A DNA stretch of 64,000 nt from Arthrobacter sp. QXT-31 (GCF_001969265.1 NZ_CP019304.1:4588001-4652000); one strand, 5' to 3'. Positions 53,234-62,553 are shown, counted from the stretch's first letter. The notes: generated from the sequence alone by a model not told the origin. A program made the numbers and translations.

Positions 53234-54145
53234 CTACAGCGCCGCCACCGTCCCGCCGAAGTGCTTGCGGCCGGACCGCGGATTCCAGGCAACGTAATCG
53301 GACCGCAGCCGGCCGCCGTCACCGGACTCCGCCGTCGAAATGTCCAGTGCCACCCGTGCGGGCAGGAAGACCGGGGCCTCAAACCCCACCTCCCAGCGGA
53401 AGCTGTCGCCCTTGACCGAGCCCACATCCGCCAGTGCCCTCGACGCCAGGTACATGCCGTGGGCAATGGACCGGCGCAGGCCCAGGGCCTTGGCGGACAA
53501 CACGCTCAGGTGGATCGGGTTGAAGTCCCCTGACACGGCGGCGTACGCGCGGCCGGCGTCGACTCCAAGCTGCCAGAGCGCGGTGGGGTCCGGCGCCGAG
53601 AAGCCCTGGGGAGCGGCCGGTGCCGAGGCCTTGTCGATGCCCGGCAGGAACACCCCCTTGGCAAGATAGGTGGACACGCCGCACCAGCATGCTGCGTCTT
53701 CACCTGCGGCGCGGACCTCCACCGCGATATCCACCTGGGTTCCCGCGCGATGCGCCCGGAGGGCCTCGGCTCTGGCGACTATGTCCAGCGGTTCGGTGAA
53801 AGTGACCGGCCTCCGGTACTCAACCACGTTCCGCAGATGGAGCATCCCGAGCAGCGGCAGCGGAAAGTCGTCGCGGCTCATGACGCTCATGGCCACCGGG
53901 AACGCCAGCGCATGGATGAACCCGGCCGGCAACACGTCGCTGGCGGTCTCAGCCAACAGGTGCTGGTATGCCGTGAGGTTTTCGACGTTGGGACGGACTT
54001 CCCGGACTTCGTGGCTGACGGCAGGCAGTACGGCGGTGGTGTGCGCGCCCAGGATCCTGCGCCGGGCGGCTATGGCCGCCGCGTTTACATAGAGCTTCGA
54101 GAGCGATGGCATCTCCCCCAGGATGAGGGGCTGGGTGCCGGTCAT
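53234..54145 (-). CDS. MaoC-like acyl-CoA hydratase/dehydratase (HtdX-like)
   Basis: This 303-residue double-hotdog protein has a C-terminal MaoC hydratase domain with the catalytic Asp and His in VSGDFNPIHLSVLSAKALG, followed by IAHGMYLASRAL. The N-terminal half is a degenerate hotdog. It hydrates 2-enoyl-CoA or -ACP. The ATG at 54145 overlaps the reductase stop (ATGA), so they are coupled. The gene order MaoC-reductase-thiolase matches Rv0241c-Rv0242c-Rv0243 in mycobacteria. Confidence 0.9.
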   Translation of the reverse strand: MTGTQPLILGEMPSLSKLYVNAAAIAARRRILGAHTTAVLPAVSHEVREVRPNVENLTAYQHLLAETASDVLPAGFIHALAFPVAMSVMSRDDFPLPLLGMLHLRNVVEYRRPVTFTEPLDIVARAEALRAHRAGTQVDIAVEVRAAGEDAACWCGVSTYLAKGVFLPGIDKASAPAAPQGFSAPDPTALWQLGVDAGRAYAAVSGDFNPIHLSVLSAKALGLRRSIAHGMYLASRALADVGSVKGDSFRWEVGFEAPVFLPARVALDISTAESGDGGRLRSDYVAWNPRSGRKHFGGTVAAL

Positions 54146-55476
54146 GCCCCCACCAGGTTTTGTCCGCATACCCTGAGCACCTCTCCGGAAATGCCGCCGG
54201 CCGAATCGCCCGCGAGGAAGGAAATGGCCTCGGCAACATCGCCCGGCTGCCCGCCCTGCTGCAGCGAATTCAGCCTCCGGGCAATCTCCCGGGTGGCGAA
54301 GGGAATCCGTGCCGTCATCTCTGTCTCAATGAAACCGGGTGCCACGGCATTGATCGAACCGCCATACAGCGCCAGCAGCGGCGCGGTGGCCCGGACCATG
54401 CCCATGACCCCGCCCTTGGACGCTGCATAGTTCGTTTGCCCGCGGTTGCCGGCTATGCCGCTCGTGGAGGCCACCGAGACGATGCGCGGTGCGGAACGGA
54501 AGTGCTCGGACGCCAGGAGCGCCTCATTGATTCGCAGCTGGGCTGCGATGTTCACCTCAATTACCGAACCCCACCGGGACTGGTCCATGTTGACGAGAAG
54601 CTTGTCCCGGGTGATGCCGGCGTTGTGCACCACGATGTCGAGGCGGCCATGGCGGTGCACCGCGTGGTCGATGATCCGCTGCCCGGCATCATCGCGCGTG
54701 ATATCCAGCTGCAGCGCGGTGCCGCGGACCTCGTTGGCGACTTCGGCCAGGTGGTCCCCGGCCGCGGGAACGTCCACCGCCACAATGGTGGCGCCGTCAC
54801 GGTGCAGTGTCCGGGCAATGGCCGCGCCGATCCCACGGGCCGCACCGGTCACCACCGCGACTTTCCCGGCGTGCGGTGCCTCGGCGTCGTCGGGCAGGCT
54901 GCCTCCGCCGGAACTGATCCGGACGAACTGGCCGTCCACGAACGCCGACCGGGCGGAAAGGAAGAAGCGCAGCGCACCCAGCGTCGAGGGCGCTGTGGGA
55001 CTGACCTCTTCCCCCAGGAGGATGCCGTTGCCGGTGGCTCCGGCACGCAGTTCCTTGGCGAGGGAGCGCAGCAGCCCGTCGACGCCTTGCCGGGCGGCGG
55101 CCGTGGCCGGGGTGCCGCCGGGCGCGCGCGAGACGGTCACCACCCGGCCGCCGGGGGCAAGGTCGCGAAGCGACGGTGCGATGGCCAGGACGGGCTGCTC
55201 CAGGTCGCCGGGCGCCGTGAGGGTGTCGAGGACCAGTACGATTGCGCCCAGCTTTTCCCTGGGAACAGCGTGGCGGCGGACATCGAGGCCCCACGAAAGC
55301 AGCGCAGTCGCGATCCCGTCGGCACCGGCTCCGGAGCCACCCACCAGGACGGGTCCTTCGATCAGGGGCTGGCCAGGCCGGTAGCGCCGGAGGTCAGCCG
55401 GCTGCGGCAGGCCGAGCTTGCGGGCCAGATCGCGTCCGAGGCCATGGTTAACCAGTCGTGCGTAGGTGTCAGTCAT
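54142..55476 (-). CDS. fabG4: High-molecular-weight 3-oxoacyl reductase (FabG4-like)
   Basis: This 444-residue protein has an N-terminal degenerate Rossmann domain (about residues 1-195) and a C-terminal active SDR domain. The latter has VVTGAARGIGAAIART near residue 211, NNAG-like VVHNAGITRDKLL, and the Ser-Tyr-Lys triad in SVASTSGIAGNRGQTNYAASKGG near 335-353. The two-domain form is typical of FabG4, which reduces 3-oxoacyl-CoA with NADH. The ATG at 55476 overlaps the thiolase stop by eight bases. It is flanked by thiolase and MaoC in one operon. Confidence 0.93.
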   Translation of the reverse strand: MTDTYARLVNHGLGRDLARKLGLPQPADLRRYRPGQPLIEGPVLVGGSGAGADGIATALLSWGLDVRRHAVPREKLGAIVLVLDTLTAPGDLEQPVLAIAPSLRDLAPGGRVVTVSRAPGGTPATAAARQGVDGLLRSLAKELRAGATGNGILLGEEVSPTAPSTLGALRFFLSARSAFVDGQFVRISSGGGSLPDDAEAPHAGKVAVVTGAARGIGAAIARTLHRDGATIVAVDVPAAGDHLAEVANEVRGTALQLDITRDDAGQRIIDHAVHRHGRLDIVVHNAGITRDKLLVNMDQSRWGSVIEVNIAAQLRINEALLASEHFRSAPRIVSVASTSGIAGNRGQTNYAASKGGVMGMVRATAPLLALYGGSINAVAPGFIETEMTARIPFATREIARRLNSLQQGGQPGDVAEAISFLAGDSAGGISGEVLRVCGQNLVGA

Positions 55477-56821
55477 GGATGTCCCCCGGGGTGGTTCCTT
55501 CCGTGTACGCCTCGAGCAGCGCAACGACGCCCTGCCCGCCGGCAGCGCAGATGGACACGAGACCCAGTGCGGGACGGCCTCCCGCCGTGCCTTTCTCATG
55601 CAGCATTTTGGCGAGAGTGGCCACGATGCGTCCGCCCGTGGCAGCGAACGGGTGCCCGGCCGCCAGGGATGATCCGTTGACGTTCAGCCGGGACCGGTCG
55701 ACCTCGCCGAAGGCACCGTCCAGGCCGAGGCGCTCGCGGCCGAACTTCTCGTCCTCCCAGGCGGCGAGTGTGCTCAATACCGTCCCGGCAAAGGCTTCGT
55801 GGATTTCGAAGAAGTCGACGTCATCCAGGGTCAGGCCGTTGCGTGCCAGGAGGCGCGGGACGGCGAACACCGGGGCCATGAGCAGCCCGTCCTTGCCGTG
55901 GACGAAGTCCACGGCGGCCGCCTCGCCGTCCAGAATGGTAGCGAGCTTGGGCAGATCGTGCCCGTCGGCCCATTCCTCCGAGGCGAGCAGCACCGTGGAG
56001 GCGCCGTCCGTCAGCGGGGTGGAGTTGCCGGCCGTCATGGTGGCTTCCGAGCCGAGGTTCCGGCCGAAGACGGGCTTGAGGGACGCCAGCTTTTCCAGGC
56101 TGGTGTCTGGCCGAAGGTTTGAGTCCCGGGTGAGCCCGCGGTACGGCGTCAGGAGGTCATCGAAGAATCCGGCCTCATAGGCTGCTGCGAGGTACCGGTG
56201 GCTGTTAAGGGCGAGCTCGTCCTGCGCCTCGCGGGAAATGTTCCACTGGGCGGTGGTCAGGGCCTGGTGTTCACCCATCGACAGGCCGGTCCGGGGCTCG
56301 CCGGTGTTCGGCGCATCCGGGGCAAGGTCCTTGGGGCGCAGCCGTGCCAGGATCTGCAGGCGCTGCGGCAGTGTCTTGGCGCGGTTGAGGTCCAGGAGCA
56401 CCTCGCGGAGACCCTCACTGACGGCGATCGGAGCGTCGGAGGCGGAGTCCACCCCGCCCGCGATGGCGGAGTCCAGCTGGCCGAGTTTAATCTTGTTGGC
56501 CAGGCCCAGCACCGTTTCCAAGCCCGTGGCGCAGGCCTGCTGCAGGTCATAGGCGGGAGTTTCCGGCGATAACGCCGAGCCCAGGACTGCCTCGCGCGTC
56601 AGGTTGAAGTCCCGGGAGTGCTTCAGGACAGCGCCTGCGGCCACTTCGCCGATGCGCTCCTCCTGCAGGCCAAAGCGGGCGATCAGCCCGTCCAATGCTG
56701 CGGTGAGCATGTCCTGGTTGGACGACTTGGCGTAGGCGCCGCCGGTCCGGGCGAACGGGATCCTGTTGCCGCCGACCACCACGGCTTTCCGCACGGTTTG
56801 GGGCTGTCCATCCACGGGCAT
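55469..56821 (-). CDS. Acetyl-CoA C-acyltransferase (FadA2-like thiolase)
   Basis: This 450-residue thiolase has the nucleophile Cys near residue 97 (QQACATGLETVLGLAN), His in AAGHPFAATGGR and the second Cys in SICAAGGQGVVALLEAY. It cleaves 3-oxoacyl-CoA in beta-oxidation or joins acetyl units. It is the first gene of the minus-strand operon with the FabG4-like reductase and MaoC hydratase. The TetR operator at 56854-56880 lies in its promoter region. Confidence 0.94.
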   Translation of the reverse strand: MPVDGQPQTVRKAVVVGGNRIPFARTGGAYAKSSNQDMLTAALDGLIARFGLQEERIGEVAAGAVLKHSRDFNLTREAVLGSALSPETPAYDLQQACATGLETVLGLANKIKLGQLDSAIAGGVDSASDAPIAVSEGLREVLLDLNRAKTLPQRLQILARLRPKDLAPDAPNTGEPRTGLSMGEHQALTTAQWNISREAQDELALNSHRYLAAAYEAGFFDDLLTPYRGLTRDSNLRPDTSLEKLASLKPVFGRNLGSEATMTAGNSTPLTDGASTVLLASEEWADGHDLPKLATILDGEAAAVDFVHGKDGLLMAPVFAVPRLLARNGLTLDDVDFFEIHEAFAGTVLSTLAAWEDEKFGRERLGLDGAFGEVDRSRLNVNGSSLAAGHPFAATGGRIVATLAKMLHEKGTAGGRPALGLVSICAAGGQGVVALLEAYTEGTTPGDIHD

Positions 56822-56853
56822 GAGCTATCTCCTTCGATCCGGCTGGTTATCGA

Positions 56854-56880
56854 TACCCAGCGTACCTGATACGCTGGGTA
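56854..56880. promoter_or_regulatory. Palindromic TetR operator between divergent acyl-CoA genes
   Basis: Perfect 11-bp inverted repeat with arm TACCCAGCGTA (56854-56864), a 5-bp centre and the complement at 56870-56880. The right arm contains TACGCT, which lies seven nt before the tetR GTG and would be its -10. Binding would therefore block tetR and the downstream oxidase, and probably the divergent thiolase operon. Confidence 0.85.
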
Positions 56881-56882
56881 CC

Positions 56883-57569
56883 GTGAACTTGATTCCTCCT
56901 GCCGCGTCCCCGGGCTCCTCCCCAGAACCTGTGGACGGCCGCGCCTCGCGGTGGCAGGGGCACCGGGAAGAACGCCGGCGGGAGCTGATCAAGGCCGCCC
57001 GGCGGGCAGTTCATGCACTGGGCAGCGACGCGTCCATGGAGGACATCGCGGCGGCGGCCGGAACGTCGAAGTCAGTGTTCTACCGGTACTTCGGCGACAA
57101 GGCCGGCCTGCAGCAGGCGGTGGGGGAAGTGGTGCTGGGACAGATGCAGCAGCGCATCAGGGAAGCGGCCCAAAGCGCGCAGACGCCCCGGGAGGGCCTG
57201 CTCGCCATGGTCTCGGCCTACCTCCAGATGGCCGAAACCAGCCCCAACGTCTACACGTTCGTGACCCGGTACTCGGCTGTGGAGTCCGACGGCGGCCCCA
57301 CCTCAATCACGACGGGCGGCGCCCTGGGGCACTTCTTTGACGCCATCGCGGACATGATCGCCACCCCCATGCGGCACCACCTCGGCGAAGGCAAGGAGGC
57401 GGTCATCGGCTACTGGCCGAATGCCGCCATCGGCCTGGTCCGCAACGCCGGCGAGCAGTGGCTGGCCAGTCCGGACTCCCCCGCCAAGCCGGACCAGGAA
57501 ACCATGGCCCGGCAGATCACCGACTGGCTGTGCGTCGGCATTGCGCCGGAACTCAAGGACGCCCAATAG
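56883..57569 (+). CDS. TetR-family transcriptional regulator
   Basis: This 228-residue protein has an N-terminal HTH (ELIKAARRAVHALGSDASME, then DIAAAAGTSKSVFYRYFGDK) and a ligand-binding helical domain. The GTG at 56883 is chosen because it directly follows the operator and TACGCT box (leaderless pattern). It precedes the acyl-CoA oxidase gene by 51 bp on the same strand and diverges from the thiolase operon, so it is the likely local repressor. The ligand is probably an acyl-CoA, by analogy to FadR-type TetRs. Confidence 0.92.
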   Translation: MNLIPPAASPGSSPEPVDGRASRWQGHREERRRELIKAARRAVHALGSDASMEDIAAAAGTSKSVFYRYFGDKAGLQQAVGEVVLGQMQQRIREAAQSAQTPREGLLAMVSAYLQMAETSPNVYTFVTRYSAVESDGGPTSITTGGALGHFFDAIADMIATPMRHHLGEGKEAVIGYWPNAAIGLVRNAGEQWLASPDSPAKPDQETMARQITDWLCVGIAPELKDAQ

Positions 57570-57620
57570 CACCGAACCTGCCAGAGCCAACGATGGACCG
57601 GCACCAACGAAGGGATCGAC

Positions 57621-59717
57621 ATGACTGAAGTAGCGGACCGCCCGGCGGGCACCACCACCCCTGCATCGGCGTCCCGGGCGGCAGGCCCATTGCCCGCCGT
57701 CGACCTGCCCGCCGTCGACGTCGCGGCCCTCGGTGAGCTGCTCCTGGGCAACTGGGCCGACGTCCGCCGGCAGGCGCGTGACATCGCGGCACGCGAGGAG
57801 CTCCACAAGACGGAAGGGCTTCCCCACACGGAGCACCGGGAACGTACCTTCGGGCAGCTGAAGCTCCTTGTGGACAGCGGCGCCGTCCACCGCGCTTTCC
57901 CGGCCAGGTTCGGCGGCTCCGACGATCATGGCGGCAACATCGCCGGCTTTGAGGAACTGGTCACCGCGGACCCGTCCCTGCAGATCAAGGCCGGTGTGCA
58001 GTGGGGCCTGTTCGGTTCCGCCGTGATGCACCTCGGCACGGAGGAGCACCACGAGAAGTGGCTGCCGGGCATCATGAACATGGATATCCCGGGCTGCTTT
58101 GCCATGACCGAGACGGGACACGGTTCCGACGTCGCCAGCATCGCCACCACGGCAACCTATGATCCGGACGCGCAGGAGTTCGTGATCCATACCCCCTTCC
58201 GCGCCGCGTGGAAGGACTACATCGGCAATGCCGCCATTGACGGCCTCAGCGCCGTGGTGTTCGCCCAGCTGGTCACGCGCGGGGTGAACCACGGCGTGCA
58301 CGCGTTCTACGTGGACCTGCGTGATCCCGCCACCAAGGCATTTCTGCCGGGGATAGGCGGCGAGGACGACGGCGTGAAGGGCGGGCTCAACGGCATTGAC
58401 AACGGCCGGCTGCACTTTGACCATGTCCGGGTCCCCCGCACCAACCTGCTTAACCGCTACGGCGACGTCGACGCCGAGGGCAACTACACCTCGCCCATCG
58501 CGAGCCCCGGACGCCGTTTCTTCACCATGCTCGGCACGCTCGTACAGGGCCGGGTGAGCCTGGACGGCGCTGCCGTAGCCGCATCGAAGCTCGCGCTCAA
58601 GACGGCCATCACGTACGCAACCGAACGCCGGCAGTTCAACGCCTCGTCCCCCGTCGAGGAGGAGGTGCTGCTGGACTACCAGAGGCACCAGCGCCGGCTC
58701 TTCACCCGGCTGGCCACCACCTACGCGGCCGGCTTTGCCCACGAACAGCTGCTGGAAAAGCTGGACGACGTCTTCTCCGGCACCCACGACTCCGACGAGG
58801 ACCGCCAGGACCTGGAAACCCTGGCCGCTGCATTGAAGCCGCTGAGCACGTGGCACGCACTGGACACCCTGCAGGAATGCCGCGAAGCCTGCGGCGGCGC
58901 CGGGTTCCTGATCGAGAACCGCTTCGCCTCGCTGCGCGCCGACCTCGACGTCTATGTGACCTTCGAGGGCGACAACACCGTGCTGCTGCAGCTCGTGGCC
59001 AAGCGGCTGCTGGCCGACTACGCCAAGGAGTTCCGCAGCGCCAAGTTCGGAGTGCTGGCACGGTACGTGGTCAACCAGGCCGCGGGGACGGCCGTCCACC
59101 GCACGGGCCTGCGCCAGGTGGCCCAGTTCGTGGCCGACAACGGCTCCGTCCAGAAGGCCGCCATTGCGCTCCGCGACGAGGAAAGCCAGCGCGCACTGCT
59201 CACCGACCGCGTTCAAACCATGGTTGCCGACGCCGCCTCCGCCCTCAGGGGAGCCGGCCGGCTGCCGCAGCGCGAGGCATCCGCCCTGTTCAACCAGCAT
59301 CAGGACGAACTCATCGATGCAGCCCGGGCACACGCCGAACTCCTGCAGTGGGAGGCCTTCACCGAGGCCCTGGGCAAGGTTGCGGATCCGGGCACCAGAA
59401 CAGTGCTCACCTGGCTCCGCGACCTGTTCGGGCTGTCCCTGATCGAGAACAACCTCTCGTGGTACCTGATGAATGGCAGGCTCTCGATGCAGCGGGCCCG
59501 GACGGTGGGTGGCTACATCAACCGGCTGCTGGTCAAACTCCGCCCGCATGCCCTCGACCTTGTGGACGCCTTCGGCTATGGCCCCGCCCACCTGCGCGCC
59601 GCCATCGCCACCGGCGCCGAGAAGGTCCGGCAGAACGAGGCACGCGAGTACTACCGGGTGCAGCGGGCCAGCGGAACGGCGCCCGTACCGGAGAAGTCAC
59701 TCCGGCAGCAGCTCTAA
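57621..59717 (+). CDS. Acyl-CoA oxidase-like acyl-CoA dehydrogenase
   Basis: This 698-residue flavoprotein is longer than classical acyl-CoA dehydrogenases and has the acyl-CoA-oxidase layout: an N-terminal helical domain, a beta-domain with CFAMTETGHGSDVASIATTA, and two C-terminal helical domains. The signature CREACGGAGFLIENRF and the catalytic-Glu segment VTFEGDNTVLLQL are those of ACOX proteins, which pass electrons to oxygen. Electron-transfer-flavoprotein use is not excluded. GAAGGGATCGAC precedes the ATG. It is probably co-transcribed with tetR. Confidence 0.9.
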   Translation: MTEVADRPAGTTTPASASRAAGPLPAVDLPAVDVAALGELLLGNWADVRRQARDIAAREELHKTEGLPHTEHRERTFGQLKLLVDSGAVHRAFPARFGGSDDHGGNIAGFEELVTADPSLQIKAGVQWGLFGSAVMHLGTEEHHEKWLPGIMNMDIPGCFAMTETGHGSDVASIATTATYDPDAQEFVIHTPFRAAWKDYIGNAAIDGLSAVVFAQLVTRGVNHGVHAFYVDLRDPATKAFLPGIGGEDDGVKGGLNGIDNGRLHFDHVRVPRTNLLNRYGDVDAEGNYTSPIASPGRRFFTMLGTLVQGRVSLDGAAVAASKLALKTAITYATERRQFNASSPVEEEVLLDYQRHQRRLFTRLATTYAAGFAHEQLLEKLDDVFSGTHDSDEDRQDLETLAAALKPLSTWHALDTLQECREACGGAGFLIENRFASLRADLDVYVTFEGDNTVLLQLVAKRLLADYAKEFRSAKFGVLARYVVNQAAGTAVHRTGLRQVAQFVADNGSVQKAAIALRDEESQRALLTDRVQTMVADAASALRGAGRLPQREASALFNQHQDELIDAARAHAELLQWEAFTEALGKVADPGTRTVLTWLRDLFGLSLIENNLSWYLMNGRLSMQRARTVGGYINRLLVKLRPHALDLVDAFGYGPAHLRAAIATGAEKVRQNEAREYYRVQRASGTAPVPEKSLRQQL

Positions 59718-59730
59718 CTGAATTTAACGT

Positions 59731-59769
59731 CCGACGGCGGGGCCCTCCCAAGGAGGGTCCCGCCGTCGG
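59731..59769. terminator. Bidirectional terminator between oxidase gene and glgA
   Basis: Inverted repeat with arm CCGACGGCGGG (59731-59741) and complement at 59759-59769, extended inward by CCTCC/GGAGG around CAA. TTTATT follows downstream at 59773. Confidence 0.9.
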
Positions 59770-59787
59770 GCGTTTATTCAGGTGATG

Positions 59788-60984
59788 CTAGTTGAGGACT
59801 GAACGGTAGACGTCAAGCGTGGTCTGGGTGATCGACTCCCAGGAGAAGTGCTCCTCGGCGCGCTTGCGGCCGGCCTGGCCCATGGCACGGGCCCGTGCCG
59901 GGTCCGACACCACCTCCGTCAGGGCCGCAGCGAACTCGCTGACGAACTTCTCCGGATCCAGCGGAGTGCCGGTCCCGTCGGTCACCTGTTCGAGCTCCAC
60001 CAGCAGGCCGGTCTCGCCGTGGTTGACCACCTCGGGGATGCCGCCGGTGGCGCTGGCCACTACGGCGGCGCCGCAGGCCATTGCCTCGAGGTTCACGATC
60101 CCGAGCGGTTCGTAGATGGAGGGGCAGGCGAAAACGGTGGCGTGGCTGAGGACCTGGATCAGCTCATTGCGGGGAAGCATGCGCTCGATCAGCACCACGC
60201 CACTGCGCTGGCTCTGGAGCTCCTCGATCAGCCGGGCGGTCTCTGCTGCGAGTTCGGGGGTGTCCGCCGCGCCAAGGCAGAGGACCAGCTGGACGTCCGC
60301 GGGAAGCTTGGCGGCCGCCCGCAGCAGGTACGGGACACCCTTCTGCCGGGTGTTGCGGCCGACGAACACGACGCTGGGGCGGGCGGGGTCGATGCCGAGG
60401 GCGCGGATGGCGTCGTCGTTCTCATCGCGGTTCCACAGGCTCACGTCGATGCCGTTGTGCACCACCTTGACCTTGGCCGGGTCAACCTCGGGATAGCTGC
60501 GCAGGATGTCCTGGCGCATGCCCTCGGACACGGCGATGATGGCGGCCGCGGCTTCATATGCGGTTTTCTCCACCCATGAGGACAGGGCGTAGCCGCCGCC
60601 CAGCTGCTCAGCCTTCCACGGCCGCAGCGGTTCCAGGCTGTGGGCGCTGAGCACGTGCGGGATTCCGTGCAGCAAGGATGCCAGGTGGCCGGCCATGTTG
60701 GCGTACCACGTGTGCGAATGCACCAGATCCGCTCCGGCAACGTCAGGGACGATGCGCAGGTCCACGCCGAGGGTCTGCACGGCGGCGTTCGCTGCCCCCA
60801 GGTCCTCGGGCACCGAGTAGGAGGTCACGGCCGCGCCATGGTAGTCGGCATCGCGGGGCGCACCAAAGGCACGCACCTGCAGGTCGACATGCTTGGCCAG
60901 GACCCTGCTCAGCTCGGCAACGTGGACGCCCGCGCCGCCGTAGATTTCGGGCGGAAACTCTTTAGTCACAATGTCTATTCGCAC
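59788..60984 (-). CDS. glgA: Glycogen synthase / GlgM-type glycosyltransferase
   Basis: This 398-residue GT-B enzyme of the actinobacterial GlgA family carries the N-terminal glycine loop in KEFPPEIYGGAGVHVAEL, VVFVGRNTRQKGVPYLL, and the C-terminal donor-site segment YEPLGIVNLEAMACG. It uses ADP-glucose. In mycobacteria the orthologue (GlgM) makes maltose-1-phosphate, so it may build alpha-glucan precursors rather than only extend glycogen. The GTG at 60984 matches the family start; a TTG at 60993 is open upstream. It diverges from glgC, its ADP-glucose supplier. Confidence 0.93.
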   Translation of the reverse strand: MRIDIVTKEFPPEIYGGAGVHVAELSRVLAKHVDLQVRAFGAPRDADYHGAAVTSYSVPEDLGAANAAVQTLGVDLRIVPDVAGADLVHSHTWYANMAGHLASLLHGIPHVLSAHSLEPLRPWKAEQLGGGYALSSWVEKTAYEAAAAIIAVSEGMRQDILRSYPEVDPAKVKVVHNGIDVSLWNRDENDDAIRALGIDPARPSVVFVGRNTRQKGVPYLLRAAAKLPADVQLVLCLGAADTPELAAETARLIEELQSQRSGVVLIERMLPRNELIQVLSHATVFACPSIYEPLGIVNLEAMACGAAVVASATGGIPEVVNHGETGLLVELEQVTDGTGTPLDPEKFVSEFAAALTEVVSDPARARAMGQAGRKRAEEHFSWESITQTTLDVYRSVLN

Positions 60985-60998
60985 GTTACCCAAGGTAG

Positions 60999-61027
60999 TC
61001 GTTACGGTTGAACTGTTCTAGTGTGAA
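60999..61027 (-). promoter_or_regulatory. Possible glgA promoter
   Basis: On the minus strand TTCACA (61027-61022) and TAACGA (61004-60999) are 17 bp apart. Transcription would begin near 60992, a few bases from the start codons. Confidence 0.4.
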
Positions 61028-61032
61028 GAAAG

Positions 61033-61053
61033 TCCGGACAAACCGGATTTTTT
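61033..61053 (+). promoter_or_regulatory. Hairpin with T-run before glgC
   Basis: TCCGG (61033-61037) pairs with CCGGA (61043-61047) and is followed by six Ts (61048-61053), a short terminator-like hairpin 31 nt before the glgC ATG. It could act as an attenuator if transcription starts upstream. Confidence 0.45.
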
Positions 61054-61083
61054 GGGGAGATACGAAGGCGTACAGGAGCGATC

Positions 61084-62499
61084 ATGCCGTCAACAAAGAA
61101 AGTCCTCGCCATTGTCCTCGCAGGGGGCGAGGGAAACCGACTGATGCCGCTGACGGCAGACAGGGCCAAACCTGCTGTGCCCTTCGCCGGCAGTTACCGG
61201 CTCATCGATTTCGCGCTGTCCAACCTCGTGAACTCCCGCTACCTTCAGATCGTGGTCCTGACGCAGTACAAGTCGCACAGCCTTGACCGCCACATTTCCG
61301 AGACTTGGCGCATGTCCACCCAGCTCGGCAACTACGTCGCTTCCGTTCCGGCCCAGCAGCGTGTGGGCAAGAGCTGGTTCCTGGGCAGCGCCAACGCCAT
61401 CTACCAGTCCCTGAACCTGATCCACGACGCCAACCCGGACATCGTCGTCGTGGTGGGCGCGGACCACGTGTACCGCATGGACTTCTTCCAGATGGTCGAA
61501 CAGCACGTCAAGAGCGGCGCCAAGGCCACTGTGGCCGCCGTGCGCCAGCCCCTCAATATGGCCAACCAGTTCGGCGTCATCGAGGTGGACCCCGAAGACC
61601 CGCAGAAGATTGCCGCGTTCGTGGAGAAGCCTGCGTCCACTCCCGGCCTGGCCGCGGACCCCACCCAGTTCCTGGCCTCCATGGGCAACTACGTCTTCGA
61701 CGCCGACGCCCTGGTGGATGCGCTCCACGTGGACGCCGAACGCCTCGACACCAAGCACGACATGGGCGGGGACATCATCCCCTACTTCGTCAACCAGGGA
61801 CAGGCCGGCGTCTACGACTTCACCCTCAACGACATCCCCGGCTCCACCGAGCGGGACCGGACGTACTGGCGCGACGTGGGGACCATCGATTCCTTCTACG
61901 AAGCGCACATGGACCTGATCTCGCCGCTGCCGGTGTTCAACCTGTACAACTCCGAATGGCCGATCTACACCCGCCAGAGCATTTCCCCGCCCGCCAAGTT
62001 CGTCCGCGGTGACAACAACACGGTGGGAACCGCCCTGGATTCCATCGTCGCCAGCGGTGTGGTCATCTCCGGCGGCGTCGTGGAGGGCTCGGTGCTCTCC
62101 AACGATGTCTACGTCGGCACCGCCAGCCGGGTCATCGACTCAGTACTGATGGACAAGGTGCACATCGGCGAAGGTGCAGTGGTGCGCCGGGCCATTATCG
62201 ACAAGAACGTCAAGGTCCCCGCCGGTGCCGCCATTGGCCTGGATCCGGACTTGGACCGGGCACGTGGCTTCAAGGTGACGGAATCAGGCATCACGGTGCT
62301 CTCCAAGTATCAGGCCGTTCCCGAGCCGGACGAAGCCGAACGTGCACTGTCCGCGGCGAACCTGCACCTGGTGCCCGAGGGGATCAAGGCCGCCACCGAA
62401 CACTTCCCGGATGCCCGCAGCTCCGTGGAGCAGGTGGGCAAGGTTCATGCCGCGGCCGTCGGTGCGGACTCCCCGTCCCAGCATTCCGTCGGTTCCTGA
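61084..62499 (+). CDS. glgC: Glucose-1-phosphate adenylyltransferase
   Basis: This 471-residue ADP-glucose pyrophosphorylase has the nucleotide-binding [23 protein letters not shown], the substrate region [22 protein letters not shown], and the C-terminal left-handed beta-helix ([20 protein letters not shown]). It makes ADP-glucose from ATP and glucose-1-phosphate for glgA, encoded divergently. It has an extra tail of about 60 residues after [15 protein letters not shown], absent from typical 404-residue actinobacterial GlgC. ACAGGAGCGATC precedes the ATG. Confidence 0.95.
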   Translation: MPSTKKVLAIVLAGGEGNRLMPLTADRAKPAVPFAGSYRLIDFALSNLVNSRYLQIVVLTQYKSHSLDRHISETWRMSTQLGNYVASVPAQQRVGKSWFLGSANAIYQSLNLIHDANPDIVVVVGADHVYRMDFFQMVEQHVKSGAKATVAAVRQPLNMANQFGVIEVDPEDPQKIAAFVEKPASTPGLAADPTQFLASMGNYVFDADALVDALHVDAERLDTKHDMGGDIIPYFVNQGQAGVYDFTLNDIPGSTERDRTYWRDVGTIDSFYEAHMDLISPLPVFNLYNSEWPIYTRQSISPPAKFVRGDNNTVGTALDSIVASGVVISGGVVEGSVLSNDVYVGTASRVIDSVLMDKVHIGEGAVVRRAIIDKNVKVPAGAAIGLDPDLDRARGFKVTESGITVLSKYQAVPEPDEAERALSAANLHLVPEGIKAATEHFPDARSSVEQVGKVHAAAVGADSPSQHSVGS

Positions 62500-62523
62500 C
62501 CCGGGTTCCATCGCATACCGGTT

Positions 62524-62553
62524 CCGGCAGCTGCGGGTTCCGCCAGCTGCCGG
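62524..62553 (+). terminator. Hairpin after glgC
   Basis: Perfect 10-bp inverted repeat with arm CCGGCAGCTG (62524-62533), a 10-nt loop, and complement at 62544-62553. There is no U-tract, so termination efficiency is uncertain. Confidence 0.6.
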
